DNA of 64,000 bases from Stereum hirsutum FP-91666 SS1 (Eukaryota > Basidiomycota > Agaricomycetes > Russulales > Stereaceae): the NCBI RefSeq assembly GCF_000264905.1, contig NW_006763137.1, positions 298,237 to 362,236 of the forward strand, in the 5' to 3' direction. Both the position numbers and the translations under genes were made by a program. This document shows, piece by piece, positions 1 through 10,363 of this stretch (its first letter is position 1; each line of letters begins with the position of its first letter). The notes below the pieces were generated by a model. The model saw only the letters and a program-made list of their open reading frames with translations, was not told the origin of the DNA and made no database searches.

Positions 1-1238
1 GCCCATCTCTAAACTTTCTCATGATTGCGTCTACTATGGGCTCAGCGCTAGTGACGATGTTTATGGCCCTCTTCTTCTTTTCGACGCCTGCACTACGAAG
101 AAAACCTATATTTATCCTGAACGTCCTTTCGCTCCTTGTCGGGATGACGTTCGCAGGCCTCAATGTTTACGAACAGGCGAGAAACTGAAATGTCCATCTT
201 AGCTCCGTTAATCTCATTCCTTCGCGTGTGTTAGTTCCACGCACTTCTTCAGCCCACAGTACCATTGGGTTCAAAGGCCTCGATAGCGATAGGGACTATC
301 GACGGTTTGACGCCAACGCTCATCGACGCCATTCTTCTTCTGCGACTATACGCTGTTTATCCTTACAACCGCACTCCCCGTCTCAAGTTTTTGATCACCT
401 TGGGCGTCCCGGTCATAGTCAAGATCGGCCGCATCATCAATGCAGCCTTTTTTCTCAGCAATTATGCACATACAATTCACGCCACGACAAGTGTCAGTGG
501 TGCTGCTTCCATCCTGGTCACCATAACGTTTCCGTCTATCAAGATCGAATGGTCGCTGCAGATCTTCGATGATGTGTACGTGGACGGCCCGTGCTCGAAT
601 CATCTGAATATTAAGCAAGACTTTGATTGATTATACCAGATGGTCCTCAATGATCTTCCTAGGCCACATATATAAACGAAGTGCCTACAGGAGAGACCGT
701 GAGGGATCTTCCTGCCACAGCGCGACTCGAATTTTTGGCTGACGCTCTGCCGGTGCATATTGTAGGCACAGTGTCACAAACCATCCGAACCCTTTTCTGG
801 ATATCCGCTACGAACTTTGTCTTCCCGGTGATGCTCAGCGTTGCGCAATTGGTAGTCTACTTCGCAAGGCCCGACAACTATCTCATTGCCATATACGTCG
901 CTCAAGTTAACTTCTACTTCACCATCATGGGCGTCGTGTTCGCTACACTATGGGTCGCGAAAGGGCGGTGGAAGAAGGACCATCTGAATCAAACACCGTC
1001 CGAATCATATCACACAGCGACGCAGCTAGCGTCCGATCCTTTCCAGTCGATCCAGAGACCATCACCATACGGAAAGACGGCATTGTCCTTCGCGCCGACG
1101 GGGCCCGCGGTGGACATCAATATAGCTCGCTCGACAGAGATATATGCGCAGTCGAGCAATGGTTCTGACATTGTGTCCACGAAGGTACAAATAGGCTCGT
1201 CGGCATATGAATTGGTTGAGAGAACCATCGAGGCGTGA
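1..1238 (+). CDS. Seven-TM membrane protein, 5' end outside window
   Basis: Uncharacterised fungal multi-pass membrane protein; function unknown. Exons read as <1-176, 235-575, 640-698 and 766-1238; the reading frame is open to base 1, so the start lies to the left. Hydrophobic segments occur at the start (FLMIASTMGSALV...), around ILNVLSLLVGMTFAG, in exon 2 (TPTLIDAILLLRLYAVYP, then FLITLGVPVIVKIGR), in exon 3 (WSSMIFLGHIY) and in exon 4 (LFWISATNFVFPVML, FTIMGVVFATLWVA), which suggests about seven TM helices with a Ser/Thr-rich cytosolic tail. It is clearly paralogous to the gene at 8613-9935, with the same intron positions and phases. Intron 1 begins GCGAGA where the paralogue has GTCAGA, so it is either a GC-AG intron or a damaged donor. 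The family is recognised only by the local copy; no signalling role can be shown. Confidence 0.75.
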
Positions 1239-2061
1239 ATCACGGTATGTCGTAAGCAGACGTTCTGTGTCTCGTTCGTGGCACTGACTGGCTGTCAATT
1301 ATAGCTTCACTTCCGAGTCGCTGGGGGTTGCTTGCTTTGTTGTCGTTAATTAATGTTCATCGGACTCGCAGGATCAGCATTCATAGCATCCATGGAAGGA
1401 GCCCGATGGGATATTACTGCGGATATCGTCGACTTCAAGTTCAAGTCGCAGTTCAAACTCACAAGGTCCGCCACAAAGCGGCGCTCACCGCTCGTGGCAC
1501 TGGGACATCCTTCATCGGGTCGCCAATTAATTGGCTGCCGCTGCGACCTCTACCGCGACTAGTTGCGACATGTTGCGACCAAAGTATAAACCATTTAAAC
1601 CTGATTGTCAAGCCCTCGTACTCAGTCATATCATATAGTATAAGTACTGTGATTTTGAGCAAGACCCTCCAGATGCGTTGAGCCTGACATTCAGCCTACT
1701 GAACGAAATATAACGGTAAGAGCGATGAGACGACTACTTAGTAGATTCGATAGAGCTAAGACCTTGAAATCGATTTGGTCGGTCCATAAAACCGGTTCCT
1801 GCACACAAGGGGAGGGAAATTTGAAGTGGCGTCTGACCTGAATTTCCCACGTTCCACTCGATGGATCCTTGGCTGTGGCTCGCTCACACTGACGGCGAAG
1901 TAGAGGAAACCATACTGTAAGCAGAAAGATATTATAAATTGTGAGCTGGTAATGATATGATTCTACGCTCCAAGGTCCCGAAAGTCTATAGATGAACAGG
2001 CGAAAACCCAGATATGCGAGATAAATACGAAGTTCCTTATGCCCAGTTCACGCCACGTCGC
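1239..2061. other. Intergenic, no gene seen
   Basis: The interval lies between the 3' end of the first 7-TM gene and the 3' end of RIB3 (converging genes). Short open frames here have no recognisable domain and no usable splice partners. It probably holds the two 3' UTRs. Confidence 0.5.
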
Positions 2062-4269
2062 TCAAGCCTCTTGCTTATTTTCGTCCTCTGGGGCCTCTTC
2101 CCAAGCCTCTTCCTCCTCTTCCTTCGTCTCCTCTTTCTTCGTCTCCTCTTTCTCCACTTCCTCTTTCTCCACTTCCTCCTTCTCCACGGGCGCCACCTCC
2201 TCCTTCGCCACCACCTCCTCCTTCTCCTTCTCCTCAACCTTCACTTCTTCCTCGTTCCCGGCCTTCGGCTCCACTTCATCCTTCGGCTCCACTTCCTCCT
2301 TCGGCTCGGCTTGCTCCTTCGGATCCTCTTCCTGCTCTACGACCTTTATCTCCTCCGCCCTCGGCTGCGGCTTCATACTCCTCCTCTTCCCCGCATTCTT
2401 CCCCTCCTTCTTCCCACTCTTCGCCCTCTCCTCCCTCTCCTTCCTCTCCCTCCACTCCACCAACATCTGTATACTAATCATCTTAACCCCCCACCGATCC
2501 GCAAACGCACGACACTCATCCCTCCTCGCCATCGTCCCCTCCTCGTCATCATTCACGATCTCGCAGAGCAGCCCCGCGGGCTCGTGTCCCGTCAGTTCGC
2601 AGAGATCGAGGCCGGCTTCGGTGTGGCCACGCCGGGAGAGGACGCCGTTGGGGTGGGCGCGGAGGGGGACGAGGTGCCCCGGGCGGGAGAAGTCGGTGGG
2701 GATGGTGGCGGGGTGGGCGAGGGCGCGGGCGGTTAGGGCGCGGTCGTGGGCGGAAATGCCGGTTGTTGTGCCTGTGGGGTGGGGTGGCGAAGAGGTCAGT
2801 GAGAGGAGAGGAGAGGAGAGGGCAGGGCAGGAGACGTACCGTGCTTGTAGTCGACTGTGACAGTATATGCTGTTCGATTCCTGTCTTCGTTATGTTCGAC
2901 CATCATCGGGATCTCGAGGTCTTCGAGCGTTTCTTCTGGCAGCGCTATGCAGATGTACCCGCTACAACATACCAATGAAACGAACAAATAAACAAACAAA
3001 CAAACAAACAAACAAACAAAGGAGTTAGTACGCATATATTGGGCTTTCGACCGTGAGAGGAAAAGAAATTAGACAGGAGAAGGGAAGAAGTGGCTCCCGA
3101 GAGAAGTCCGACAGATTGATCCGTCGAGTATTCCGAGCTCTTCTCTGTGTGTATACTCGCATTTGGCTTGAGGAAGTCCAAAAGAAGACAGGAACGGGTC
3201 CGCTTTGACTACCTGCGACGTCTCATTTGGCGGATCCATGGTTGAGATGTTACTGGGACTACCCAGCTGGCTCAGAAAGACTGTACTACGGTCGTGCTAC
3301 CGAGTATAAAGCTGCGTTCGTACCACACGATCTGGACCGTGCTCTTTCTCTCCCCTCCCTCGCCGAAGCCACCTATCTCTGTCCCTCACCCCTTCAAGGA
3401 GCATCCGTGCAACACGTCCACCGCCAAACTCCCAAGGATAAACACGCTTCAACACCACGCTCCCTCTCGATGCTGGGGCTACAGGCCACTGGTGTATTAC
3501 CAGATGAGAATGGAGCATATACTCCCTCCGACGACATCGGAGCATCGACGTAGCCTGCCACACAAGCCGTGGTCGAATGTAGCCCAACACAAGAGGCACA
3601 TACACTTTGAGGAGCCGTCTGCACAACGCCAAAGACATCGAAGATAGGGAACTTTGTATGCCACAGCTCGAGCCTGGTGCTCTCGGTGGTTCAGCTCTGC
3701 ATGACTATCTCCTACGTGGAGTAGTCTGGAGGCAGCTACACCCACGTTGGCCGAAAAGGAGACACTGTCTGTCCAATTCACCAGCACCCCACAACCACTT
3801 CGAACCCACAAACCCACCCAACCCAACCGTACCGTACCAAGTGAAAACGAAAGCGCACACCTTGTATGTTTGATCATCCACGCCATCTGTTCCGTCGTGA
3901 CCCCATCCGCCGCGACGATCAAATCACCCTCATTCTCCCTATTCTCGTCGTCCATAACCACCAAGAACTCGCCCATGGCGAACGCGGCCATCGCGTCCTT
4001 GATGTCATCGAACTCGAACTTCGTGCGTTGCGGGATGTCGGAGTCTTTGAGCTGATGGGGTCGAGAGCGGCCGGAGGGGGGTGGGAGTTTGGGTTCGGGG
4101 CGGGGGGGTTGGGGGAGGGAGGCTATGGAGCCTACTGTGAGGGTTGTCTATAGGATTTAGCAATGGGAGAGGTTGGGGATGGGACGACGAGTCGAGTCAG
4201 GAGGCCGCTTCAGGACTCTAAAGATGTGAAGAGACGTACGACCATGGGGGTACCAACTGCGGTGAGCAT
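2062..4269 (-). CDS. RIB3: 3,4-dihydroxy-2-butanone-4-phosphate synthase with acidic/lysine-rich C-terminal tail
   Basis: Cytosolic riboflavin-pathway enzyme that converts ribulose 5-phosphate to 3,4-dihydroxy-2-butanone 4-phosphate plus formate. Exons (minus) 4134-3861, 2961-2840 and 2771-2062. Family motifs are complete: the metal/substrate loop [15 protein letters not shown] in exon 1, [20 protein letters not shown] across the exon 2/3 junction, [20 protein letters not shown], and the end [21 protein letters not shown]. The normal protein (about 210 aa) ends there, but this frame continues for roughly 110 residues made almost entirely of E, K, P and V in imperfect repeats (for example [10 protein letters not shown] and [10 protein letters not shown]). 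The start is unresolved: exon 1 as read needs one preceding nucleotide, and a 16-nt first exon with ATG at 4269 and a GTACCC donor fits the phase but is weak. The intron 3860-2962 is 899 nt, long for this genome. A decayed paralogue lies at 24771-26709. Confidence 0.9.
2991..3020. repeat. (CAAA)n microsatellite in RIB3 intron
   Basis: About 7.5 uninterrupted copies of AAAC/CAAA inside the 899-nt RIB3 intron, near its 3' splice site on the minus strand. Confidence 0.9.
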
Positions 4270-5096
4270 TTTTGGCGTCCTATTAGCAAAGAGGTAGGTA
4301 TATGTTTAGGGAATAATGCTGTGGTGTAAGTAGGGAGAAAGGAGAGGATGCGATGATGACTAGAACTCTCAAGTTCTGTACACAACGCTGACCGCTGGCC
4401 GCTGACGGGCATTGGTCAGTGCTCGCCGCGGAACACGTGCCGGTTCGGTAAAGATGAAGCACTCAGCGGTGCTGAAACACCAGCCAAAACAAAACCATAA
4501 AAATTCATCATAGGATCATCACGGTCAAGGTCTCATAGCTTCCTGAATGCATCTCTCGGCGCGACGTGGACGATGGGCTTAGAGGGCATGATACTTCCCA
4601 TCAACGGAGGACCGCCGCTCGAATGTACACAAATGTAAACAAACTGCTCCCGAAGAGGTTGATGCCAAACGCGTCGGTCGTTGTTCGGACGAACGGAGGT
4701 CCAAAGTCCAAGAATGCCCGTTGTTGTGCATTGCATAGTGTATAGTACGGAAAGATATGCGATGAATACAACCCACTTTTCCGCCCGCGTTGACCACAAG
4801 GAGGAAGCTCGGACGAACGAGCTCTGAAGTCGCGGACGGACGATGTGGGTTGCAATTGGCTTAAGGGCTCCCGCCACCGCGTGCGTCGGTTCAAACCGGG
4901 GTCGCGGGACAGTTTTTAGCGGACGCAAGCCCTCGGCTTCCTTCGCTGTCACCAACCACCACCACCACTCAGTCTCCCCTCTCCATCGCCCTCGTCGTAA
5001 AGACCAGGTCTCGCTTGCATCTGGACAGGTTATCCAGTCAGGTCGTTCTTCGTCGCACCAGATAGAGTCTTCTTCGCCAGTTAATCTATTCACGAT
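4270..5096. other. Divergent intergenic between RIB3 and phosphate carrier
   Basis: Head-to-head promoter region of two housekeeping genes. It probably contains the RIB3 5' UTR or first exon and the carrier 5' UTR. A 210-codon minus-strand frame at 4533-5165 shows no domain and overlaps the carrier start; I treat it as chance. No clear TATA box was seen. Confidence 0.5.
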
Positions 5097-6564
5097 ATGT
5101 CCCACCTCGCGCCTGTTGGCAAATGGGATGCTAGGTATTAGTCTAATCTCCTCTCTTTTCTTCAAGTCCGCACGGACGAGATAATGGTGGCGAGCACGGT
5201 GCTGATGGATGCGCGTTTTGTTGTCGTGCTACAGGTATCTCGGCCCCGTGCCCCACGATACCAGCTACTATGCAAAGTGCATGCTCGGTGGTGCACTCGC
5301 TTGCGGTTTCACCCACGCCGGGATCACCCCTCTGGATGTGACCAAATGTAACATGCAGGTACGCGTTCTTTATTCTTATCTGTTTTTTTTTTTTGCGCGG
5401 AAAGCTTTCCATGTCGTCGCGTATGGTGGAGGATATCCCGACGGTTGCGATTTCGGAGTGGGGTGGATCGCGTCGCGTGAATAGATAGGTGAAAGACGTC
5501 GCGGCGTAGATCGATATCCGCTACGATGCCCGCAAAATCATCTGCTCTGCGTCGAACGGAGTGCGTCGAAAGTCGCTCTGACGTAGACGGCTCACCGGGC
5601 CGGTGCCCCGAGCGCGGGCGGCCCTGTCGTATCTCTTCCGACTTGCATTTTCAACATCTCCTCTGCAGGTAGTGTAACTCCATGCTGACCACTTCCGTCA
5701 AATCTAAAAGGTTGCCCCCGAGAAGTACAAGGGTCTCGTTTCCGGTCTCTCCACCATCTCGAAAGAGGAAGGTTCAAGAGGTCTCTGGAAGGGCTTCGGC
5801 CCCACCTTCGTCGGCTACTCCCTCCAAGGAATGTTCAAGTACGGTCTCTACGAAGTCTTCAAGGACTTCTACATGAACCTCGCCGGCGAAGAGAACACGG
5901 AGAAATACAAGGGCGCGATCTGGCTTGCCGGTTCCGCCTCCGCCGAAGTCTTCGCCGATATCGCCCTCTGCCCGCTCGAAATGACCAAAGTCCGCATCCA
6001 GACCTCCCCCGCCGGAACGTTCCCCGTCCCCTTCGGAGCCGCGCTCTCACAGATGAACCTCATGAAAGCCGAGACCGGATTCCCCTTCGGTTCGCTCCTC
6101 CCGCTTTGGTCCCGCCAGATCCCGTACACGATGGCCAAATTCTTCTTCTTCGAATACATTGTCAACCTGTTCTACAAGCACGTCTTCACCGAGCCGAAGA
6201 GCAGCTACTCGAAACCGACGCAGTTGGGTGTTACGTTCGCGTCGGGTTACCTCGCTGGTGTCGTCTGTGCCGTCGTCTCCCATCCCGCGGATTCGTTGGT
6301 CTCGCAGATGGGCAAGCAGGCGAACAAGGGCAAGTCGGTTGGTCAGATCGCGTCGGAGGTCGGGTGGAGCAACCTTGCCACGAAGGGTCTCGGTGCTCGT
6401 GTGATCATGATCGGTACTCTCACTGGTGCGTCGCTTTTCATCTTTTTTTTGACACCGGGAATAGCTTGTTGATGCGTTCAATTGCGAATTATATAGGCTT
6501 CCAATGGTGGATCTACGACTCGTTCAAGACCACCATGGGTATGGGTACCACCGGTGGCAAGTAA
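5097..6564 (+). CDS. MIR1: Mitochondrial phosphate carrier (MIR1/PIC2 type)
   Basis: Inner-membrane carrier that imports phosphate with a proton for ATP synthesis. Exons 5097-5134, 5235-5358, 5711-6425 and 6497-6564, about 314 aa, the usual size. The three mitochondrial-carrier repeats are visible by their PxD/ExxK motifs: TPLDVTKCNMQ (repeat 1), CPLEMTKVRIQT (repeat 2) and HPADSLVSQM (repeat 3, lacking the final basic residue, as is usual in phosphate carriers). The last part (WSNLATKGLGARVIMIGTLT then FQWWIYDSFKTTMG) is characteristic of the phosphate-carrier subfamily. All splice joins keep phase; exon 1 starts MSHLAPVGKWDA. Intron 2 (5359-5710, 352 nt) is long but has no coding look. It runs divergently from RIB3. 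Choosing MIR1 over PIC2 is by general likeness only. Confidence 0.93.
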
Positions 6565-8612
6565 AAGTTGAAATGAACCTCGACGAACGATCGCGTCCGC
6601 AAAATGTCTATATAGTGAGTACTTTCTCTCTGCTCGACAACTCCCCTCCCATCCCCGTTCGCTCGCGATTTGCTGACATCCCTCCCCATCCCGCAGGATC
6701 TCACGGACTCGTCTCACCTTCGTTGTCGCTTCTCATTTCCTCTTGACTTCGCTCCTACCCCATTATCCGTCTCTGTCCCGTCTTGAACACCCCCTACCGT
6801 ACCAATACCATCTCCCCTCTTATCGCTATCTATCTATTACTCTAGTAGTTGACGATTACTCTCCTCTCCTCCATCCATCCCTCCCTACTACATTGAGTCG
6901 AACGGTAGAAAGGCCCACTTGTGTGTGCACACACTTTTTGTGCGGATTGAACTGCATGAATTGGATAGACGAATATACACTTTTTTCTCTCTCTTTTCTC
7001 TCTCACTCTCTGACACTCGATCGCTGTTGGGGATCGCGAAACAAACGAGAGGGGCTGTGTGGTTTCGGATGAGAGAATCGTGCGGTTCCATTGAATACTG
7101 GAACGGTAAGTATGTGAGGTCGAGTGGGAATTTGGACGTGAAGGCCACATCGATGTTGATTGGACGCCACAGTCAGCGGACTCTGAATTTGTTCCGAGCC
7201 GGGGCTGCGGCCTGCCACGAACGGCGAGCGCTTTGTGGAGGACCTTGAAAGTTGAACTTGATCATGTCCACGACATCGTGACTCGGATCTCTCCTCCTGC
7301 TTTGCTTTTGATCCCCATTTCTCTGATAAACCAATCCACAAATATTATTGGTACTCGTGATTCTCGCTGACTCCAGGGTGGGTTCACGTTGGTCCACATG
7401 TGGTGCCGGTACAAGCGTGAAAACTCACAACGCGTTCGTTTGTAGCTCTTCAAGAACATCACTGGTCACAACATTGCTTCTACTCGCTTTCCTCGTGAAA
7501 ATCATGTCTACTCTGGCTTTGGGAGACTAACCCATACGCATGCGCTGCGAGCACAGGCTCATAAGTCTAACCTAAGACTCTTTTTCAAGTGTTCTCATCT
7601 CCTTCGCGTTCACATCTCGGATCTACTTCAAGGTGAGATCCACTTACGGAGCCTTTTATGCCACGACTGTCCCGTTCATAGCTGTGGGCGTGTTCAGGGG
7701 CGTATACGCCTTCAGTTCTCTTGCTCCTCGGATTTTTTGGATAGTACATATCTGGTCATCCTCAAGCGATAAGTTGGCGTAAGTCGATCTGGGGATAGTA
7801 ATACTCCTCTTGGAGTACGAAACAGATGTCATGCTTCAGTGTTCCAGCGTCCAGGTCAGTCATCAGCATGGAAATGCACACACATCTATACGCCTTCCGG
7901 ACTTGACACCATATTACCCCGTTCGGGCGACATCTGGACGTGTCTTCATCGCAGTGATGTACTGTTGTATTCTCGACACCCAGTCAAGATGCTCAAACGT
8001 TGCGCATCATATCAGAATCATGATGGCAGAGTAAACTGCGGGGAGGGGCGTATAGAACCCCATCACAGTTATGTATTGTTTCATCGTCACATTTAGACGT
8101 CCGGATCCGGGACGCTGCAGTTCAGCAGGATATTCGACATTCTCGCTATCTTCATTTTATCGCGTTCCGGAATATCAACTATCAGCGAACCATGTCAGTC
8201 TTCTGGGTCATGACTTGCCATGTCGAAGAGTGTTTTCCGCGTACTGTCGGAAAAAGCTACATAATTCCGTCTGATCTACATAGACTCAGCCCATCATCCG
8301 AGATCGATAGACGGGTCTTTCGCTGGATGCCGGTCCATATCAAATACGGTATTCCAAAAACAGCATACACGGCGAAACAGCCTTGCAGTGATGAAGAGCT
8401 CTAGTAAGTATACCTACCGTCTGAATTTGCTTGTCTCTACATAGCTCTTTCGGTGAAACGAAGACGCGGACCGATGATGCAATCATCCAAGGGATTCTTA
8501 GTAGGTATCACATTCTCAGCCATCATGATATTCCAGTATGTGGCCTCCCACTCGTCTATAAAGGTTGGAAGGTTACTATGGTATACTCTTCAAGCTCGTG
8601 AAGCTCGCCGCG
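6565..8612. other. Gene-poor interval, no gene seen
   Basis: It begins with the 3' UTR of the phosphate carrier, with pyrimidine-rich runs around 6740-7010. Short frames on both strands lack domains, codon-like composition or compatible splice partners. I looked for a third 7-TM copy upstream of 8613 and found none. Confidence 0.45.
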
Positions 8613-9935
8613 ATGTCTTTGAATACCTCGGCCCCTCTCATACCTTTAGCCCCACCGGGGACAATATGGGTTGCAGCCGTCGGACCAGCCCTTGGTTTTC
8701 TGATGATTGCGGCCACCATGGGTTCAGCACTGGTAGTCATGCTCGCGGCCCTGTTTTTCTTCTCAACGCCCAATCTATGGAAGAAGCCTGTCTTCATCTT
8801 GAACGTATTCTCGCTCCTAGTCGGGATCGCCTACGCCTGCATCGACATTTACGAAGAGGTCAGAAATTCAACGATTCACCCCCACACTTATTAATATGAC
8901 CTCCGACTATGCATTACTTAGTTTCATGCCCTCCTCCACCCCACTGCGCTTCTCAACCCAAAGCTCTCCCTGGCGATAGGGGGGTTTGATGGGTTTACAC
9001 CAACACTCATCGACTCCATTCTTCTCTTCCGACTCTACGCCGTGTATCCATACGATCGCACTCCTCGGCTCAAATTCTTGTTCATCATGAGTATCCCCGT
9101 CATGATCAAGATAGGACGGATCATCAATGCATCTTTGTTTCTCAACGACTACGCCAACACAATCGCGGCTACCAATAATATTGGTGGTTCTGCTGCGGTC
9201 TTGCTCACTATACGCTCTCCCTTCATAAAAGTTGAATGGTCTCTGCAGATTCTCGATGATGTGTGCGTCTTTAACTCCTACTCGTTTTAAACCGTCGATT
9301 AACAATTTCAATACACCATTTCTTGCAGATGGTCCTCATTGATCTTCTTGATACACATATATAGGCGGAGTGTTTTTAGACGAGACCGTAAGTAATACGC
9401 CCTTTTTGCAGATCTTTTCTATTCCCTTAACGACAGCCGTTGTCATTCAGGCTCAGTATCGCAAACCGTTCGCTCCCTCTTCTGGATCGCAGCCACAAAC
9501 TTCGTCTTCCCAGTAGTTCTCAGCGTCGTTCAATTAACGTTATACTTCGCGAGACCCGACAACTATCTCATCGCGGTCTACATCGACAACATCAACATTT
9601 ACTCGACCATCATAGGCGTCGTGTTCGCTACCCTTTGGGTCGCGGAAGGACGCTGGGAGAAAGATCATCATCTATATTCAGTCTCTGACCTCACGACCAC
9701 AGGGCCTGACCCGTCATCGAACCCTCCCATTTCTGCTGTCAAGAGGTCCTCTAACTACGCAAAGGGCCAAATGACGTTCGCGCCGACCCGGGCGGTCGGT
9801 ATTACCGTTGAACACTCTACGGAGGTCCATTCCTCCCCGAATTCGAGCAATGTGTCTAATGACCTCACGAAGATTCCGACGAGCTCCTCGGTGTATGAGC
9901 TAGGTGACAGGGATGCGCCTACAGTGGGCGTTTGA
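8613..9935 (+). CDS. Seven-TM membrane protein, complete paralogue
   Basis: Complete copy of the uncharacterised 7-TM family; function unknown. Exons 8613-8858, 8922-9262, 9329-9387 and 9451-9935, about 376 aa. ATG 8613 (MSLNTSAPLIPL) is chosen because it gives a short N-terminus ahead of TM1; an in-frame ATG at 8565 would add 16 residues. TM segments: WVAAVGPALGFLMIAATMG, LVVMLAALFFF, FILNVFSLLVGIAYACI, LIDSILLFRLYAV, FLFIMSIPVMIKIGR, FWIAATNFVFPVVLSVV and IYSTIIGVVFATLWVA, followed by a polar Ser/Thr-rich tail ending YELGDRDAPTVGV. Intron donors are GTCAGA, GTGCGT and GTAAGT, in phases 0, 2 and 1. The copy at 1-1238 has the same structure, so the pair arose by duplication with about 7 kb between the copies. 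Confidence 0.85.
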
Positions 9936-10363
9936 AACGGTATATTGTACTGTTTCTCTATACATCGCATGAACACTGCTGACATATGGATTTAATAATT
10001 AAATTAGCTTCACGAAATGCACATTGCTCTCGTTCTTGGTTGGGTGGCACTTTTATCTTACCAAAGATCGTTGCCGCATTGCTACTTATGCATCTCTCTG
10101 ATTTGCCTAGTTGAGCTCACTGTACGCATTACTTGCATGTGGAGATGGAAGTAACTATGTTGATCCGACTGCGAGTCTGTAACCGATGACAAGACCAGAA
10201 GAGAGAAGAGACTATAATACACGGAAGTTGAAGAGCAACGACTAGTAAAGTGACCAGGTGTATCAGAACGGAACACCTTGAGGATGTAAGTACTATAGTT
10301 TTCGGGCATGATCCAAAATTGCCCCACACATGGGATTGTGACTTGATACAGACCACACATAGA
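9936..10363. other. Intergenic, converging 3' ends
   Basis: Lies between the stop of the 7-TM gene (plus) and the stop of the MYND gene (minus). Only UTR-like sequence is seen. Confidence 0.5.

Noticed and set aside
2014..2860. Long plus-strand frames rich in Ser/Leu/Phe
   Set aside because: They are the antisense of RIB3's last exon and its E/K repeats; the low-complexity protein is an artefact of that repeat.
4880..4915. GGTTCAAACC resembling a tRNA T-arm
   Set aside because: The flanking stem does not pair and no anticodon or acceptor arm is found; similar lone words at 36558 and 54748 fail the same way.
4533..5165. 210-codon minus-strand open frame
   Set aside because: Overlaps the phosphate-carrier start and leader, has no domain, and its composition looks like antisense of a GC-rich leader.
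7540..8560. Possible third 7-TM copy
   Set aside because: Hydrophobic frames occur but none aligns with the conserved blocks (LRLYAVYP, FVFPV, GVVFATLWVA).
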